The position numbers were made by a program, and so were the translations under genes. Under the pieces are notes generated by a model that was given only the letters and a program-made list of their open reading frames with translations, ran no database searches and was not told the origin of the DNA. Below are positions 23,392 through 39,500 of a stretch of DNA of 64,000 nt, piece after piece. This DNA comes from Adineta steineri (lineage: Eukaryota; Rotifera; Eurotatoria; Adinetida; Adinetidae): the NCBI GenBank assembly GCA_905250115.1, contig CAJNOI010000304.1:1-64000 (forward strand), written 5' to 3'. The number at the start of each line of letters is the position of its first letter. Within the stretch, counting starts at the first letter, position 1.

Positions 23392-25409
<2,018 letters not shown>

Positions 25410-25707
25410 TAAAACTATTCTATTTTTTTGTTTTTCAATGATTTTGTATATTACAATTTTTATTTCGAAAAAAAAAGATTGAAATCGAAATGTAGATAAA
25501 ACAAATATATGTATTATTTAAGAAAAAAAAACATTCGAAAACGTCATTTTTAAATATTCATATAACAATCATTATAGAAAAATAGAAAATATATTTTTTA
25601 AAAGCGATCTTGATAAATGAAAGTACTATTTGGTTCTTGAATGGACTTTTCCGATTTCTGAAAAAAACATTCTTAATGATTATTATCTTGAATACTTTAC
25701 AAACCTA

Positions 25708-27494
25708 CTAACGTACTAAATTTTCTTCTGAATGCAATCGACTTGAACTTATTTCAACTGTACTAAATTTTCCTTGACGATATCGTTGTCGATATTTATG
25801 AATATACGTAAATATTGCATCACATACAATATCTGCAATCACCATAAATCCAATACCAGAACCTTAAATAATAATATTTCAAAAGTAAAAATTAGTTTAG
25901 GAATATTAAGATTTAGTTAGAATACCAATAGCAACAAATAAATTAACTATATTAAATTGTCCACCGTTTCCTGATATAGCAATAACAAAACGTAGTCCAT
26001 AGATTTTTGATAGGATTCGATAATCTGTACCATTTTGATGATATTTTTGTCCAGATCTAATAAATATATGAAATAATGTGTTTAGTTATCGATGAATTTT
26101 ACCGATAATTAACACCGGGTGAATTTTTATCATCACCACTTTGTAATATACTAAATTCAAGTGTTGGATAACAACGACTTTGATGAAAATCAAAATTACA
26201 TGTCCAATCTTGACGAATTTCAATTAAACCTCCCTAAATTCTCGATGCTTTTTAGCTAATTCTTCATTTTAGAAATAATATTTACTTCAAGTAAAAGAGC
26301 TGTTTTATTTGTCTTAAGATTAGTAAGAATATCACCAATACGTATAATAGGACATCGAGGATCGTTATCTTTATCATATCGGCATGAGAAATTGGTATCA
26401 TCACGAACATTTCTCCTACGAAGAAAACATAAATATAAATATTCTACTGAACAGTATAGCAGTCATAACTTACAAAGTAATATTAAACAATGTAAATGTT
26501 ACCACTGTTTTTAAATAAACAGTAAAATTTGCTACATCATCACTATTCATTATGTATTCACTGAAATAAAGTAATTACGTAGTTTTATTAATTAAAATCT
26601 TCATCTTACGTTGATTTTGAAAGTTCTTCAGGACACCAAGCATGTATTTCACAAACAGATACAGACTCATTCTGTACACTATCTACGCACTTTCCAGTAA
26701 AATAACCTGAATTATATTATTCATATTATCAATATGATAGATAAAATTTATTTACCAAATGTATTTGGTGTTGGCTGATCTTGTGGACATGTGTCATTTG
26801 TTGATGTTGTATTACAAATTAATTTATCTTCTAGTGCCTATGTAGAAAAATTAAAATTTCTTATAACAAAAATCTTTTCTTTTACTCACACTTGGACAAT
26901 TTCCTTCTACTTGATTATAAGTAACTGTTTGTCGTGTAGCAATAAAAAATGCATTGTTTTCCTGAAGAGAAAACTATTGTAGACATGAACTGAAAATTCA
27001 TTTAACATACAAGTGGAGGAAGCTGATATTCAGCTGTATCCCATAAATGTGATGAATCAGTACCTTAAACATCAAAAACATATTTTTTTTCTATAAAAAT
27101 CTTATTTTCTATTAACTTACCAACGTTGGATATTGTAGAATTGCCTGTTACTTTCGCAATTCCTTTGACTTTTATTATACTTGTTCCACGTGGTTCTTGA
27201 AATTGTTGATAACCTTGTTTATACCAAACGATATAACTAAATATTAAATAGAGTTCGAAATTTGAATCATATAAATCAATTATTTACAGTGCTATATAAG
27301 CAAATATAATTAATTGAAGTAAACGATAAAGAAGAGCAACGAATGTATTTGGTACTTGAACAACTTTAACTGTTGAGTAAGTGTAAAATGTATCGAAAAT
27401 GAAAGCCGAGAAAACCTTTTTTACTAAAACAAAAATAATTATTGTATTCTATAAAAAAGAATACGAAATAGTCAGTCTCACTTGATACACCCAT
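25708..27494 (-). CDS. P2RX: P2X-type ATP-gated cation channel
   Basis: Twelve exons on the minus strand (27494-27482, 27423-27288, 27236-27121, 27063-27011, 26961-26890, 26837-26756, 26706-26610, 26560-26474, 26415-26286, 26233-26103, 26056-25926, 25862-25708) encode 400 residues, the family size. Phases agree throughout. Short N-terminus, TM1 (LYRLLQLIIFAYIALYIVW), then YKQGYQQFQ and the ATP-binding lysine pair in IIKVKGIA. The ectodomain has spaced cysteines (NCPS, LICN, DTCP, GKCVDS, SVCEIHAWC, SCRY, RCP, TCNF, RCYP). The distal ATP site is seen as NYR and SKIYGLRF. TM2 is NLFVAIGSGIGFMVIADIV, followed by a short basic tail. P2X subunits form plasma-membrane trimers. It converges on the MYST gene with 298 bp between stops. 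Confidence 0.93.
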
Positions 27495-28393
27495 CTTATT
27501 CTTTCATATGATAATAGGACAGCAAGAACAAAAAATAAATATAAAGCAAACTTTATCTGTAGTGTGTAAAGAGAAGCTTATCAGAAATATCAACGAAATA
27601 CTACGAAAGAATTTCATAGGCTTGTTTTTATCTTGAGCTAAAGTTTGATGATTAATAATTGTCAATAGTTTGTAAGCGATTTAATGAATTTGATCCCGCA
27701 AAAAAAGATCTCAGAAAAGGAATTGTCCAGATACCATAAGTTAAAAGTTATAAGTATGTCAGAAAGTCTGTTTATTAATAGATGCAATTTATTATTAGGT
27801 GAAATTTTTAGAAGACGAGTAATTGTATAGGACACGCTGAAAAGAAAAATATCATATAAAATGTAAAAAATTGCAGTTTGGAATGTTATTATTCAAATTT
27901 TTGATACATATTGAATCATAAACAAAGATTTAGAAATTATAGGAAAATTAAATTAGTAGAAGACTAGTATTAAATTGAAGTTATATTTACTATTCCTTTT
28001 ATAATCGCTAACGAAATTCATTGCATCGAAATAGAGTTTTTCGAGTGGATGAATTTTATCATTAATAATCTCCGTATTTATTTTTATATGACATCATTAA
28101 ACTCTTATTATCATAATCTATTCAAATAACTACCAAAAACTGTCTTCGTTTTTATAATTGGTTATTTACCCGAATAGTACGCATTTGACATGATCATTTT
28201 TATGAAAATAATAAATTCAACTTCAATAATTGACATTTATATGTACAGAAAAGAAACAGAAATAAATCAACATTTACTCGCTTTGCAAAGTACTAAATAC
28301 AAGCGGATTATTAAGATAAGAAAAACATATGCCATTTTATCACACAAAAAATATTCTTAAATATCTTATTTAAGATAGACAAACGAATAGTTT
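27495..28393. other. P2X 5' flank, no gene seen
   Basis: AT-rich spacer upstream of the P2X start and downstream of the unrecognised minus-strand gene. No coding sequence supported. Confidence 0.5.
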
Positions 28394-29116
28394 CTATATG
28401 AAAGTATGTGAATTTATTTTTGTTATTTTATTTGAATAATAGATATCAGTTAATTGATCTTTAAATGCATGATAACGTTTATCATTTAATGCATTTATTT
28501 GAATAATATTATTTTCACGTTGTGACATGACGAATAAATCTTTTATAGTAAATTTATTTTTATTTTCTTTTGTACGTAATTCATAACATTGATGACGAAG
28601 TGATGGAGTTAATAATGAATCAAAAAATACTAAAGCAGATATTGATTGTGGTAAATAAAGATAATCGGATAGATTATCTAATTGAGGAATTTCTTGAATA
28701 AATTGTGAACGATTGAGAAATAAATCAACTAATGGTTCAAGATATTCATTTGTTGACAGCGGAAATTTTATATGATCAAAATTAATTGTTTTACGTAAGA
28801 AATATTCACTTCCTATTTTCAATATGAAACTTTGTTTTTTATGAGAAAAAAAAATTTTTTACCAAGAAAAATTAATGGGACATTTTTCTTAGATGATAAT
28901 GTATTTGAAAAGATATAAATGGAATTTTTATTCGTTTGATTAGAAAAATAACCCGATGATATTATTCGAACATTTGGATAAATAAAATTAGCAGAAGATT
29001 GAATTAAATCCAATGAAAATAAATATGTTAATTGTGTTCGCGATGCAATTGTTATATTATCAATACTTGATGATAATGAATCATAATGATCATTGGAATA
29101 GATGCTTGATGATTTA
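28394..29116 (-). CDS. Unrecognised protein, 5' end not resolved
   Basis: Two exons on the minus strand: about 29116-28863 and 28812-28394, joined across a 50-bp AT-rich GT-AG intron to read PLIFLG|SEYFLRK, ending in TAG. About 224 residues are visible. There is no in-frame ATG before an upstream stop; an acceptor-like site (GATTTTAG) at 29117-29124 suggests at least one further 5' exon that I could not find. The protein is a mix of charged and hydrophobic segments without signal peptide, obvious TM helix or recognised motif (for example RTKENKNKFTIKDLFVM). Codon use and intron structure look like a real gene. The alternative is a decayed gene missing its start. Confidence 0.55.
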
Positions 29117-29159
29117 CTAAAATCATTATGAAATGAGAATATTGTGGATTTTGTTTTCG

Positions 29160-29889
29160 TTAATAAATATATGACCGATATTTATGAAATCTAATCTGCC
29201 TAATAATTAACCTTTGATTGAAACAGACAAGATAAGTTGTATCAGACCTTTTTGTTTTCATTTGGGAATAAGAAAAATACATATCGATTACTCATAATAG
29301 TAGAGGGACTTCGATTTTATCTCTTATCGATAGTCAATTTTAACGTCAATAATAACTTACTGACAACTGGATAATATAGTTTTGATTGTGTCTTACATAG
29401 AATCTAATTCATATTTGAAATTATCGAGACCTTCTATTAATAATTAAATCTTTTGATAATCTAAGTAAAATATGAAACATGTGTCATTCATTACTATGAC
29501 AGTAATTACTCTTCACATAGATTAAAGATATGTCAGAAAAAAAAACTTTCGTCATTAATCTTCTTTGAATCATTTTCATTTTCACCTACGAAATCATCTC
29601 TTGTTTAATTGAATTTGTTTGTTTCGATGAGTTCATGTCAAAACCAATCATCATTAATTAATAAAAGAAACAAAGAGAAAGATCTTTCTTATATTCAGCA
29701 ACTGGCGCCGAATAGTCTTCTTTGGTTGATTAAAGAAAGTAAATATTTGAGAGACAAAAATAAAAAGAAAGACATTGCAATTTAGACATACACACATACA
29801 CACACACACATAAATAGACAAAAAAAAAAAAGAAAAGAAAAACGAGCGAGAAAAACACAAAAAATAAATATGAGGAATTAATTTCTTTT
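29160..29889. other. Spacer and probable PKA 3' UTR
   Basis: AT-rich with purine runs and a CA/GT microsatellite (about 29790-29812). The ORFs here are low-complexity and were not accepted. The upstream exon expected for the gene at 28394-29116 may lie here but was not identified. Confidence 0.45.
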
Positions 29890-32800
29890 TTAAAATTCAT
29901 GAAATTCTTTTTCATATAAATTAACTGATGAACGAGCTGGTTCTTCATCTTCAGCATCGGGAAAATTATTTGTACGGATATCTGGTACCCATGGTGCACG
30001 AACTTTTTTCAAAAATATATGTAGCCAATCAATATCACGAAACCAAGCATGTTTCTTTATATCGTTTATACCATTAAACATTAAACCAAGTCGTTTTGTT
30101 AAATCTTTTTGTAATAAACCTTTTATAATTTCAATTAAACTATCCGTAAAAAATGAACGAGGTCGAAATTTTGCACTAATTATTTTATGGTAAATTTTTT
30201 GTTGATCTGCATCCTTCAAAACAAAAACAACGTTAAATCACATTAAAAATTTAATTAAATTAAAAATATTTTTACCCAAAATGGAGAATAACCAGCATTC
30301 ATTTCAAATATTAATACACCTAAGGCCCAATAGTCAACTCCCATATTGTAACCTCGACCAAGAATGATTTCCGGTGCAAGAAATTCAGGTGTACCACATA
30401 GGGTATATGCTTTACCTCGATCAATTTTCTTTGCAAAACCTTTTTGAAATATTTCTTATATTTAAATATACAAAAAACTAATTTATCATCTTACCAAAAT
30501 CACACATTTTTATATAACCATAACGATCGATGAGCAAATTTTCGGGCTAAAACAAGAAGAAAAAAAGATATGTATATAAAATTTGCATAAATAAAAAATG
30601 TACTTTGAGATCACGATAAACAATACCCAATAAATGTAGGTATTCAAGTGCGAGAATAATTTGAGATGAATAAAATTTGGCTTTTTTCTCATCAAATCGT
30701 TCACAATCACGTAAATGTCGAAATAATTCTCCACCTTCAATTAATTCCAGACCAATATAAAGATTAGCATTGTCTTTAAAAGAGAAATAAAATCTTATTA
30801 TAAATGGAAAATTTAATGCTTGTAATATGCGTTTTTCATTAACAACATGTTCTTCTTGTTTCATTTTATGTGCACTTTTCTTATTAATAATTTTTAATGC
30901 TACACGATAAGATTTTATTGTTGAATCATTAGGGTTTGTTATTTGAAGATAATCAGGTAATGGATCACGTATACATTTAACTTCTTTAACAGAACCAAAT
31001 GCACCACGTCCAAGTGGTCGACTTATTTGAAAATCTTTATAGGCTAATTGAAATGTTGCTGGTGATGCATATCGACTATCGAATTCTTCGCGTGCTTGTT
31101 TATAACATTCACTTGGTATAACACCTGATGTTGTTGATGATGATCCACTAGTTGATGACGGACCTCCTCCCATTGGCGCATGCGTAAGGAGAACTATGAA
31201 AAGAAAATATTATATTATAATGTAAAAACATACATCATATTTTATCTAGATGTAAGAAGAAAAAAAAAGAAAATTACTAACTATATTTTTCGATAGGTGA
31301 ATATAAATCACAGGTAGAAAATATATTTTTATTTTGACGCTATGACGTAATCAATCGTATTGCAAAATTTATATGTAAATTTTTTGATGAAATTCTATTA
31401 ATAAATGTATACTTGTGTTTTTGATGTTTCTATACTCAATGAATGTAAGACAGTCTATTATAAATTCTTCTAACTGTTTTTCTTTTTTTCTATCTAAAAT
31501 GGTTGATGGTATTTACAAAAACCCATCGACTTATTTTTTTCCATTTAGAAAAGTACTAAATATCCAATTTATGTAAAAAAACATCAAATATGGGTCAGCT
31601 ATCTTGACATTACGAAATTAATATTAGTAAATAAATAGAATTATCTAAGAAGATGATCCCATTCATAAGTCAACTCTTGTGACTCAAAAACAACTTTTCT
31701 CATAAATTTTTTTTCTCTCCTAAAGATCAGTTATTATTACGCTTTACTAAACAAGATTTCAGTTAGAATAAATAAAGAGAGAGAAAAAAATGAACATCAT
31801 TAGATAGGCTTTGAAATGCAAGCGTAAGAGTTAAATAAAAATAAACGAGTCAGTGTTTTTTTTCTCTCTTTTTTCTATTCTTGTATATTCATTAATCAAA
31901 AGAAAATAAAAAAAAACTAAATGTTAGATGTATTTAGATTTTTATTTTCTTTAGGAAACTATTTCCTGCCAAAATAGAAGCTATTGTTAAATATTAAATA
32001 TATAAAATTTGTTTTTCTAATAAATAAATAAATATATGTATCTATGTATAATAAACGAATAGAGAACTCATAAGAAACCAATATGTTTAAACAGATAATA
32101 ATCTTAAAAATCAATCCTTTTCATTCTTTTTCTATTTTTGCCTCTTGAGATGCAACGATGGAAGAAAACTGTTAAGCAGACGAAGAAAATTTTTTGCCTG
32201 ACTATCTCGCCTGTCACACATTGCTCAAAGCGACAGTATATATGCATTTCTCGTTAAAGACTTACTACGCTTCTTCCTAATGTGATCACCAACCACAGAA
32301 AACATAAAGAAAAGTAGTAATAGCAAGAACTATAGTTTGTGTTTCCTACATCATCTCTCTCGAGTTACTCGATAAAGTAGTCCTACTACAACGGCTACAC
32401 ATCACTCAGTCCTAATAGAAAAACTCATGCACGCATATGCGTTTTTTTCCCAATTTAATTGAACAATATATAAGAAATATGGAATGAATGAACGAATGAA
32501 CGAAAGAAAAAGAAAAATAGTGTGGTTAGAGTTCTTTGTTGTTCTTATGTTTTTTTGTCTAACACAAAAAAAGAAAGAATCTTTCGTCGAGAAGATCTAA
32601 ACTATTACTTATTATGATAAAAATAATGATAATAGAACGAGAAAATCACGTTGCGTAAAAAAATATATATCGGCAAATGAGTCTCGTTAATGAAATTTAA
32701 GTATATCGAAAAATTTGTACTTATTCTTCTTCTTATATTTCGAATCAGATGATCGATAAGAGTGCAAATCAAATAATTGAAATTATTTTTTTTTTGTTTC

Positions 32801-34162
32801 GAATAAAATTAGAATGTATAAATACATACAAGTATCTTTGTTTACATATATGACTTTATATATATATTGACAATCTTTAATACAAGAAAAAAAAATGGAA
32901 ATAACGAATTTCCTTCTCTTTTCTCTATTCTCTTTTATACGATGACTTTTTTTTTTAATTATATCGTGTACATCATCATTACTTGAATGCCTTCTTTATT
33001 CTATTGTTAGTCATTTTTTTCATACTCATGTTATACACAAAAAAAAAGAGAAAAAAAAATGCATTTTTAACGGAAAAAAAAACATAACTAGAATTCATCA
33101 ATCTCGTTGTCTTTTTGTATCTAAGTTCTAAATATTCAAGTTTATAATAGACTAAACAATAAGTATTGTTTTCCTTTTTTGATGTATGTTTTATGCAGAC
33201 TAACATAAGATAGACAAAAGAATATAGAAAATGAGTCAATGGTACTTAACACACACTAAGTGACTAACTTCCTGTATGCCGCTGCGCATAAACTGACGCA
33301 CATACATACGTATATATCTATATATATATATATGTGTGTGTGTTCATTCACTTACAGGGAGTTCGGTCTAGTTTGAGCAAACGTTGATAGCGTTCATCAA
33401 GTTGACGATTGATTGATTGATAAGTACGAAAACGATAGTTATTTGCCATTGTATACTTAACTGCGAACCACAAAATATTATCTATCAACGATCTTTATCA
33501 AATATATTCTGTTTATTATGTGTTGGTATGCATATTTTTTTTTATGTAGTTTTTTTTCTATTCTTAGCCATTAACGGAATTTTTGATTATTCATCAGATT
33601 TCGTTAAATAAAAAGACATTTCGACGGCATATACGTGATGAGATATATGTATATGAAAAGAGGAGAATATGCAGAAAAAGACAAAAAATAGTCTGAATTG
33701 AAACACGGCACCCATAAATCGATATGTGCATCGAGTTACAAGTAGTCATCTATTCATCATCATCAATATGTCATATATATATACAAATAACAAAAACAGC
33801 AAGTGACATTGTCATGTATCAATCATTTTTATAGTAAAAAAAAGGAAAATCATTGTAAAACACTTACCTTTAAATGGTGAATCTTTAAGATTGTCTATAA
33901 TAACTTGAATGGGAGGTGCACCTTCTGTTTGTTGTTGTTGTTGATGCTGTTCGTTTTTAACTGATCCATGTGTATGAGTAATATGTCCTTTCATACGTTG
34001 CAAAATCGATTCATGTTGTGGTTCATTATTTCCATCAGTTAATGTTTCATCGACATTTTGATGATCGTCATTTGTTTCATTGGCATTGGATTTCGTATCT
34101 TTATGTTTGTTACTCAATTTTGATACAATTTTATCAAATTTTTTTGCTAGACTATTACTCAT
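29890..34162 (-). CDS. PKA-C: cAMP-dependent protein kinase catalytic subunit with alternative first exons
   Basis: Shared exons are 31193-30604, 30546-30495, 30439-30276 and 30213-29890. From the internal ATG at 31173 they encode 369 residues. Kinase landmarks: glycine loop GRGAFGSV, lysine in [39 protein letters not shown], activation loop YTLCGTPEF with the conserved Thr, APEIIL, and the AGC C-tail ending in FHEF at the very C-terminus, as in PKA. The enzyme phosphorylates Ser/Thr targets when released from regulatory subunits. The shared exon is open for 20 nt upstream of the ATG in frame, and two upstream ORFs end in the matching phase: 33449-33356 (407-residue form) and 34162-33868 (474-residue form). 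The internal start would give MGGGPSS, which fits N-myristoylation. An insert of about 17 residues precedes the catalytic lysine. Confidence 0.93.
33356..33449 (-). CDS. PKA-C: PKA alternative first coding exon 1b
   Basis: ATG then 31 codons ([29 protein letters not shown]) and one extra base before GTAAG. Joined to the acceptor at 31193 it reads in frame through [10 protein letters not shown] into the kinase. Predicted amphipathic basic helix. The exon is supported by its coding look, phase and donor; no transcript evidence. Confidence 0.62.
33868..34162 (-). CDS. PKA-C: PKA alternative first coding exon 1a
   Basis: ATG then 98 codons, ending in one base before GTAAG, the same phase as exon 1b. 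The peptide starts [16 protein letters not shown], is hydrophilic, and has a Gln run (HQQQQQ) and [12 protein letters not shown] before the splice site. Alternative N-termini of PKA catalytic subunits are known in animals; the two promoters here are inferred. It could instead belong to an unknown gene, but no other acceptor with a fitting frame was seen. Confidence 0.58.
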
Positions 34163-36512
34163 TGCAAAAGATTGTTTGATAGAAATTTACTTATGTAGTT
34201 AATATGAAACGAACATAAATAATGTGTATAATTTTGTTTAACCATTACCTATACATACTTAAGATTGTTTTGCGTAGTCGTATCTAACCGTCAATCTATC
34301 ACAAATAAATGAATGATAAAAGAAACGAATAAAAAAAAAGAAAAAGAAATACTAAGAAGTGAGTAGACGTGAATCAGAATAAAACCTTGGTAGAGCAATA
34401 GTGATAGTGATGATGTTTATGTGCGCAAGATAAAAAAAAGAGATAGGAAAATGAGTATAGAAAACAGGCAGGCAAAAGAGAAACATCTTTTTCTTCATTC
34501 CCTAGAGCTACTAAGTAGCTTTTGGTCTTTCTTTTTTTTTTCCTTTTTCCTCATTTACGTTGCTTATGCTTCTCCTTATTCCCCCCCATTTTTTTTTCAT
34601 AGCTAATAGGCTAGCAAGCCATCTATCAACCGTTGCCATTTCGTCGAACGTTCATCTATCATCATTGAGCGACAAGAAAACCTTATATGTGAATTTTAAC
34701 TTAATAATCATAAGATGAATGAAAATGCCAAACAAGAAATATTATAATGGAATAGTGTCAGATCTTTTTTTTTCTGTTTTGTCATAAATATTTAGCCTTT
34801 TTTTCTTTTTTCTAATTCTAAAGCTGTATTAACAGAAAATCTTTCTATTATATCTTATAAAGATTAAGAACGTCTCATGTAGATTTTATTTTGATTAAAA
34901 ATTTATAATGTATTTATTTTTTTGCAAAGATTTTACTATAATAGTATTCATACAAATTAATAGTTCTTATTCTTATAATATATAAAATCAATTCAGAGGA
35001 AGAAAAAAAAAGGTTATGAAAGTTCTTATGTTTTTGTATTGTTTCTTTTTCATTCATTCTTTTTCTTCCGGTTTTCTATCGATTTATAAATAGTAATACT
35101 GTAGTAATAGACGTTAACACGAACAAATATAAAGCGATAAATAGAAAAATATAGTTGGGTTAATTTAATAACGATAAATTGAGGTTTTCTATTAATATTC
35201 TATCGAAAAGAAAATATATTTTTCAGTTAAATAAAAATTTATCAATTAGAAAAAAATACTATTATACTAACACGTGGTAGATTATTATTTTTGATAGAAG
35301 ATTTTTGTTTCTTCTATTAATTACATGATATACTCTAGAGATTTTATCACTTGTTTCATTCCTAAATCGATCAATTTTTATAATTAATCATGTAACGATT
35401 CTCATGCAAATATTATAAGAAAAATTAATTAAATAGATAGTTTATAAAAACATAAAACATACTTCTTGGTTTTTCTTCAATTATTTTGCTTCGACTTGTT
35501 AAATATAAAAATGACAGTAGAACGTCTAATGCACATACCAAAGGTAGTGTTAATTACTATTTTTTATCCATTACATTTATTTGCGTAGATGCATATTCAT
35601 GAGTATATATAGCCTATAGAAACAAGCCCTATATGAAAATATTGTCAAACTTATACTATTTCTGTTTTTGACGTATTTTTTATTAAAATCTTTTGTTACT
35701 TCTATTTTTTTACAGTTCATTCATTCTTTTGATTTTTAACGTTGACATATTTAAAAAACAAAAGACATGCACAAAAATGAATGAAAAGGAAATGACTGTC
35801 TTTTTTATATGACAGAAATTTATCGAACAAAATCATGTCGAAGTCATTGTTAATAGTTCTTGTCCCAAATCATATTCTAATCTTACCAATGAAGAAATAT
35901 TCAATCTAAAGTTCTTATTTCTTTTTTTTTTATATAATGTTCGATATGCATAAAAGCATAAATTTTGATCTTAGGCAATAACAAAAAAAAACACTCGTAT
36001 AGAAAAAAAAAATGTAACGAAACACTGGAGAAAGCATATACGATTGAAAAACAGAACAAAAAAATTTGACAAAAAAAAAAAAGTTTTTTCATATAATACA
36101 TTGGAAAAAGTCGTCAATAATAATGACCATTTCACTTTTATCACAAGAAAAAAAAACTTGAACAAGATCGTATAATCAGTGAAATGAAGAAAGAAAAACA
36201 AAGAATCACAGATCTATGGAATATTTTGTTTTGTTATCAATCAAGCAAGCAAAAAAACTGAGTAGTAGTAGTAATAATAATGATAATAAGTCGCGTGCTT
36301 TGTTGACAAGTATAAAGATGAAATGTTAAGAAAGAAGAAATGAAATATTTCATGCAAGAAAAACAAAAAATGAACGTTACATTTTATCAGTTGATCTCTT
36401 TTATTTGTTAGACAAAAAGAAGAGAAAAACTAACCTTTGTTGTTGTTGTGTTGTTTGGTGTTACTTTTTAATGTTAAGTTATTAAGAAGATAGAAGTCAA
36501 TAATAAAGAAAT
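34163..36512. other. Spacer between PKA exon 1a and Quaking, no gene seen
   Basis: AT-rich with A and T runs. Probably contains the PKA distal promoter and the Quaking 3' UTR. ORFs at 34421, 35901 and 35971 are low-complexity Phe/Lys-rich and not accepted. Confidence 0.45.
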
Positions 36513-39500
36513 TTAAGTTCGATTTAAACGAGGTGGTTGAATTGTGTAAGGTTGATAACGGGCGGAAATAGAAGAGGCTGCAGCTCCTGATGTGATGTTT
36601 CCTGTAGCATTGTTTGATGTTGATCTAGTAGCTACACCTGCACGGTAAAGAAGAGAATAGAGCAGACAAAGCAGTGAGATATTATATTTATATATATATA
36701 TGTATGTAAATATATACATCAAATTTAAAGAAATCAGTTTATGGTTGTCAGTCAGTTCTACAGCGTTTACAAACAGAAGAAATTATATAAAAAACCTGAT
36801 ACTCAAAAAAATTAAGATGAATTAAAAGCGTATATTGCCACATGCGTTTTTTTGTTCATTATTACTGAATCAACGACATCAATGATCCTAGAAGGAGAGA
36901 GAGAGAGAGAGAATTGCATTCTATGGAACTACTCTTACCCATAGCTACACTGACTATCTATGTATATAAAGAAGCACGCCACCTGCTGTTATTGCCATAA
37001 GATAATTTTAATCTGATTAACTACACTAACTTAGTAGTTGATTTATGGTTTTTAGGTATTGATTTAGTTAGAGAGTGCATTTAGGTGTTTTGTTTTTATA
37101 AAAAGCAAGATTTGTAAATAATCTTTTAATAATTTTTGTTTTTTTTGGTGGTGAGATAAAAAGAGGTCATGCGTTAAAGCAAAGTTTAGATAAAGAGAGA
37201 AAATAATAGAGTAAAGTAGAAAGAAAAAAAGAAAGAAAAAAGAATTATCATTCTAGCTTTTAACATAATTGGGAATTTTTTGATACATAGGCTGATTGAG
37301 TGGATATTGATGTTGTTGAAAATTCTGATGCTGATGCTGCTGATGATGATGCCTATCATGGCAATAACAGCAAGTGCGTGGTGTCGACCGAAGAGCGGAG
37401 GACAAAAGATAAAGTGAATTAAATTTGATACCTGCTGGGTTTGAACTTGTAGTTGCGGTCAGAAACGGAAAAGCTAGAAGATTGAAAAGAAAAATGCATA
37501 AGATTATTATTCCGAAGAGTAAAAGTAAATAAATCAAAGTATGTACTTGCTTGACTTGGATCAAGTTGTGTTGGATATTCGAATAATTGTGCACCACCAG
37601 CAATCATTCCTCCCATTTGATCAAGTGTTTGTAATGGTGCAAATACTTGAACGAAATTCTGTTCACCATTTGCTGATGTAGTCTGAATAAGTGAACCTTG
37701 TGGAACAGCTGTTAATGTTTGTTGTCCTTGCCCATTTGTAGTTGTAAACATTGTTTGTGTTGAACCTTGTTGAATTTGTGCTGCAAGAAGATTTTGTTGC
37801 ATACGTGGTGTTAATATTAATGGCGCGCCTATAGGCATTCGATTATTTTGAAATTGTAATTGTTGTAATTTCTTTTGGAATAAATTTGGTTCACGATATG
37901 TACCATTAATAATAGCTAATTCCATTAATTGTTTCTTTTTCAAATCATCTTCACCTTCAGCCTAAAATTTACTCATATTTTATAGAAATCAAAACAAAAA
38001 GGAATTTATTTATACCGCTGGTTTTAATAATTTCATAATTTCTTCTTTTGCTCGTTCAAGTTTAACCAATGCACGATTTTCATGATCTTCACATTGAATT
38101 AATACATGTAATTCTTCATCTAAATGCTCCCAATTTGCTTTACCACGATTTTGATCTTCCTAGAAAAAAATCGAATTTAAATAATATTAAGAAAAATTTT
38201 TAATTACTTTTTGTTTATCTCTCATTGATCCTCGACCTCGAACCATTATTTTACAACCAGTATCAGCTTCAAGCTGTTTGGCTGTCATACCTCGTGGACC
38301 CAATATTCGACCAACGAAGTTAAACTATAAACAAAACAAAAAAGAAAAGCATAAATATTATCATTATATTAAAAAACGTTTTGTTATTTTTGAAAAGTCA
38401 AAACACGATCGAGTAGTGAAATGAACACAAATATAGTTGGAAATTAAATATAAATAAAGTAATTTGATTAGCTAAGTTTTTTTTTTGTTTTATATATGTT
38501 TTTGTTCGGCATGCGACACGCACAAACGAACGATGGACGAATAATAGGTTATTAAAAAAAAAAGACAATGAAATGATATGGATTGAGCCAATAAACATGC
38601 AAGACAATATGATTATATTAAAGAAAAAAAAATTACCGAACACACCCATGATGATCAATATAAACTAGAAAAATAATTAAAAGAGTTTTTTTTAGAGAGA
38701 GACAAATAATTAACATAATGAGAATCCTTCCGATCAAGTTATTTTAATATTAAAGCGCAATTTAAATTATACGAGAAATCAATGGAATAAGTAGTAGTTT
38801 GTTGATTTTTTTTTGTTTGTTTGTGTAAATCAATGAGTCGATTGAAGTGTTTTTACTGTGCAGAAGCATATGAGAAATAAACAGATACAAGGATGTGATA
38901 GTGAATTTTAGACAAGACGTATGTGTTGAGTATTTTTTTTTTTATTTGAAAGAGCAAGAAACTGCTTTGCCCAAATGTAAGAAATTTTTTACCGTATAAA
39001 TATCGACGAACTAGTCAATCTAGAGTAATAAAAATTTTCAAACTCTAACGCTTAGGAATACTTGATAAAAATGTAAACAATGAAAACCAATAAAGTACAT
39101 CTGCACTCTTTATGTTATTATTACTGCATAGTATTGAACAAAGGATTCATGCATTGTTGTTATATGTTGGCAAAAGAAAGCAAAAAAGGATAGAACTTGT
39201 ATAAGTTTATAATATTAGTCAGCATAATTTCAACTAAACTTACTTCAGGATGTTGTTGCACCGGAATAAATACTTTTTCTTGAAAAATTTTCTTTTCTCC
39301 ATTTGGTTCTGGTAATTCCATCTTCGGACGTGTACTTAAATTAAATAGATTCACTCGAACTTTATTAATTTCTAAAAAGAAGAATAAATTTTTATATAAA
39401 TTAATTTTCTTTTAACAAATATATTCATTTACCTTGATCAAGTAATCGTTCAATATGCATAAACATATTCGGTACTGCTGCTAGTTGTCGTTTATCTTTT

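Noticed and set aside
28819-29013. Start of the unrecognised minus-strand gene at 29013
   Set aside because: That codon is TTG and the frame continues upstream; the true start must lie in another exon.
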